This document shows, piece by piece, positions 61,896 through 64,000 of a DNA stretch of 64,000 nt. A model generated the notes under the pieces. The model was not told where the DNA came from and did no database searches. It was given only the letters and a program-made list of their open reading frames with translations. Origin of the DNA: Planctomycetota bacterium (GTDB lineage: Bacteria > Planctomycetota > UBA1135 > GCA-002686595); the NCBI GenBank assembly GCA_014237855.1, contig JABACD010000020.1, positions 25,022-89,021 on the forward strand, read 5' to 3'. Made by a program: the position numbers and the translations under genes. How positions within the stretch are numbered: the stretch's first letter is position 1; the number at the start of each line of letters is the position of its first letter.

Positions 61896-63851
61896 TTACC
61901 ACCACTCGCTCAGGAGCTTGCTGGCCCCTGCAGCTTCAATGCTCGCGGGGTTGCTCTCGACCACCTGTTCGAGGAGCACACGAGCCTGCTCTCGGGAGGC
62001 GCTGTCACTCTCCTGCGAGGCCTCCAGAAGCGCCTGGGCATGGCTGACCTTGAGCTCGAGATCCTCGGAGGCAAACTCTCTCGAACGGCGGAAGAATCGC
62101 TCTGCCGGGACCCAGTTTCCAATGTCGGCCTGAATGTAGCCTGCCAGCCGCAGAGCACGTGAGCGCTCTCGAGGACTGATCGTGTCGGAGTCCGCGAGCG
62201 GACGGAGCCGTTCCAGAGCATCCCGGATCAGCCCCTGGCCCAGGTCGGTAGCACCTTGATCGAGGAGTACCCGCCCACGGTGCCACTCGGTGGTCGCCAG
62301 CAAGGTCTGGAACCGTGAGGTCCGGGGGTGACGCCCCACCAGTTCCTCAGCCAGCCCCGCGGCCCGCTCGAGCTCGATATCACGCTCCAGCCAGGAGACA
62401 GCCAGGTTGTAGTCTCGATCCGCAAGGTCACCCTCGACAGTCCTTGCATCGAAGACTGGCGTCGAGACGATCGCCATGCTGCTCATGCCAAGCCCGACGA
62501 GCATGGCGAGCCAGCCCAGGCTGCGCGACTCCCTGGGCAATCGATACTCGCGCACGAGCTCGGAGATCCAAAATCCGGTGAACGGCAGAAGCAGGACGAC
62601 GAGGGGTAGGCGTGCCCGCATGCTCACCACCGTCAGGACGATCGTTCCCAGGTAGGCAAGGAACATCAATGCAAGCTCCAGCCGTCTTCCACCAAGCTGC
62701 CGGCGGAACAACGCCAGCAGGAGACCCGCAAGGCCAAACCCACCCAGGACGGAAAAGCCAGGCCAGCGCAGCCGTAACAACGCGATGTACTGGCTGTCCC
62801 AGATCAGGTGGTGATTGTCAGGAACCTCGTAGTTCCCCAGGGCGAGACGCAGCTTGTTCCAGAAGATCGAAAGGTGCAACCGGGGGTTGGCCTGCATGGA
62901 CTCCAGGGCCTGGCCGAGCCAGTAGCTCGAACTCTCGCCGGGATCGAGCTCACGATCGAGGCGCCGCTCTGCCTCGCGCCGCCAGTCATCCGCCTCGTAA
63001 CGAGGAATACCACGGACCCAGGGGAACTCGGTGGCGACTCCGTAGGGATTCTCCTCGTTGTTTCCACCAAAGACGTTTGTGCCGGCCCCACTCGTGGTCA
63101 GGGCAAGGACCTCACCCACCTGCCAGTTGCGCAGCATCACCGGAAGGAGCACCAGAGCTGTGCCTGCACCGAATAGAGCGCTGGAGCGAATGGCCCTGGG
63201 CAGCCCCAGCTCTCCTGATCTGACTCGCATCAGGGGAAGCAGTGCAAGCAGTGGCAGCAGGATCAGCAAGTTACCGCGTAAGAGCGCCCCAAGACCCGCC
63301 AGGACCCCTGCGAGTAACCAGGCTCGCCAGCTACGACACTCCCCAGTCAGCACCAGAACCAGGCCAGCCAACAGCGGCATGAAGAGGTTTGGCTTGAGCA
63401 ACAGGCAAGGCATCAGGAGTGCCGGCGGATACATGGCAAAGCCAGCACCCGCCACCCAGGCTGCCGTGTCTCCGAAGAGTCGGCGGGTGCTCAGCCAGAT
63501 GAGGACCAGGGTCAGGCCGCTCAACAGGCACTGCACCAGGCGTACGATTCGTCGATCGTGACCGGCGAGAGAGTAGATGCTCCCGAGAAAATACGGGTAC
63601 AGGGGTTCCTGGAAGAAGACCTCATCCCCCAGCCAATCTCCCGCCGCAATCTCGACGGCCCACTCGTCGTAGGAGCGCTCATCGATCGAGGGAGCCTCCA
63701 CAAGCGGGTGGTTCGATTCATACTGACTGAGGGTCAGCAGGCGCAGACCGAGCGCCGCCAGGCAGAGCAGGCCCAGCATCATCCACTGCCTTCTCGAAGG
63801 CGCTTTGATCCCCGCGGGTGCTGGCTCTTCTTGTGGCTCCGTGGTGCTCAA
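61896..63851 (-). CDS. Family 39-like membrane glycosyltransferase with C-terminal helical repeats
   Basis: A 651-residue protein with about 10-12 hydrophobic helices to residue 440. The first loop contains SIDERSYDEWA, the acidic site typical of PMT/ArnT-type enzymes that use polyprenyl-phosphate sugars, and FFQEPLYPYFLGSIY. The last 190 residues form TPR-like helices (DNYNLAVSWLERDIELE-type repeats). It probably transfers a sugar at the outer face of the inner membrane; acceptor unknown. First start is TTG 63851. Confidence 0.85.
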   Translation of the reverse strand: MSTTEPQEEPAPAGIKAPSRRQWMMLGLLCLAALGLRLLTLSQYESNHPLVEAPSIDERSYDEWAVEIAAGDWLGDEVFFQEPLYPYFLGSIYSLAGHDRRIVRLVQCLLSGLTLVLIWLSTRRLFGDTAAWVAGAGFAMYPPALLMPCLLLKPNLFMPLLAGLVLVLTGECRSWRAWLLAGVLAGLGALLRGNLLILLPLLALLPLMRVRSGELGLPRAIRSSALFGAGTALVLLPVMLRNWQVGEVLALTTSGAGTNVFGGNNEENPYGVATEFPWVRGIPRYEADDWRREAERRLDRELDPGESSSYWLGQALESMQANPRLHLSIFWNKLRLALGNYEVPDNHHLIWDSQYIALLRLRWPGFSVLGGFGLAGLLLALFRRQLGGRRLELALMFLAYLGTIVLTVVSMRARLPLVVLLLPFTGFWISELVREYRLPRESRSLGWLAMLVGLGMSSMAIVSTPVFDARTVEGDLADRDYNLAVSWLERDIELERAAGLAEELVGRHPRTSRFQTLLATTEWHRGRVLLDQGATDLGQGLIRDALERLRPLADSDTISPRERSRALRLAGYIQADIGNWVPAERFFRRSREFASEDLELKVSHAQALLEASQESDSASREQARVLLEQVVESNPASIEAAGASKLLSEWW

Positions 63852-63882
63852 GCTCGGTCCAATTCCTTCGATCTAGGAGGTC

Positions 63883-64000
63883 TCAGGGGTCCCGCCGCAT
63901 CTCCCAGGACTCGGGCATGGCCTCGGTCCGCTCCAGTCGGCGGGCCCGCAGGATCAAGCCAAAGGTCCGACGCCACTCGCGGCCAAACGGCGTCAGAGAT
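63883..64000 (-). CDS. 3' end of a gene cut by the right window edge
   Basis: On the minus strand, an open frame enters from the right edge and ends at TGA 63883-63885. The last 38 or so residues read as TPFGREWRRTFGLILRARR and MPESWEMRRDP, with no internal stop and arginine-rich character. It lies 31 bases upstream of the glycosyltransferase on the same strand, so it may be its operon partner. Too little is present to name. Confidence 0.4.
   Translation of the reverse strand, partial: SLTPFGREWRRTFGLILRARRLERTEAMPESWEMRRDP

Noticed and set aside
1..64000. tRNA, rRNA, CRISPR arrays, insertion sequences or prophage
   Set aside because: No cloverleaf-like intergenic sequence, no regularly spaced repeats, no transposase or integrase motifs were seen. 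The only clear repeat is the tandem P-domain pair.

Overview
This is a GC-rich chromosomal window from a Gram-negative, lipopolysaccharide-making bacterium. The support for that is a run of lipid A and inner-core genes (lpxK, an lpxL-type acyltransferase, hldE and rfaE-type heptose enzymes, two family 9 glycosyltransferases, a WaaP/KdkA-type kinase). Tat-exported Gfo/Idh/MocA oxidoreductases, a membrane-anchored Ser/Thr kinase beside an FHA-sigma54 activator, stand-alone P-domain secreted proteins and carboxypeptidase-regulatory repeat proteins give a Planctomycetota-like flavour. LysW-dependent amino-acid synthesis and a paired glutamate dehydrogenase recall Thermus. The phylum is an inference, not a sequence identification. 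There is no rRNA, tRNA, CRISPR array, insertion sequence or phage gene that I can recognise; the window reads as core chromosome.

Layout. 1-7.4 kb: a truncated membrane PilZ protein, then a minus-strand redox cluster (Tat oxidoreductase, ApbE flavin transferase, second Tat oxidoreductase, membrane protein with one haem c motif), then an acyl-CoA dehydrogenase with an ACT-like protein and a small anchored coiled-coil protein. 7.4-17.4 kb: a secreted M14 carboxypeptidase, phosphatidylserine decarboxylase with a CMD-family protein, a tandem pair of secreted P-domain proteins duplicated together with promoter and terminator, a family 2 glycosyltransferase and a seven-repeat surface protein. 17.5-24.4 kb: a tightly packed signalling operon (FHA-GAF-sigma54 activator, secreted WM-repeat protein, Ser/Thr kinase). 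24.5-29 kb: a YkgJ-type protein, an enoyl-CoA hydratase and an LPS core operon. 29.3-32.3 kb: a catalytic glutamate dehydrogenase followed by a paralogue lacking two active-site lysines, then csaA. 32.3-38 kb: glnS, rlmN, a DUF885 peptidase and a TSUP transporter.

38-47.5 kb is a long minus-strand run for lipid A and heptose: HAD/uridine-kinase-like fusion, omega subunit, lpxK, lpxL-like, a protein of unknown function, bifunctional hldE, a B12/radical SAM protein, then separate heptose kinase and nucleotidyltransferase genes. 47.6-52.9 kb is a complete carrier-protein operon lysW-lysX-lysY-lysZ-lysJ-lysK for arginine and/or lysine. Upstream of lysW lie a possible promoter, a short reading frame ending in a Lys/Arg-rich stretch, and a terminator-like hairpin whose 5' arm can alternatively pair with the end of that reading frame. 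This arrangement fits leader-peptide attenuation and is the most interesting observation here. 53.3-64 kb: an M28 peptidase, a heterodimeric ABC exporter with one predicted degenerate ATP site, an L,D-transpeptidase lipoprotein, an internally duplicated parvulin-type chaperone, and a family 39-like glycosyltransferase with a gene fragment at the right edge.

Many neighbours overlap by the ATGA/GTGA type, so translational coupling is common. Start codons were moved inward where signal peptides, family N-termini or neighbouring stops argued for it.
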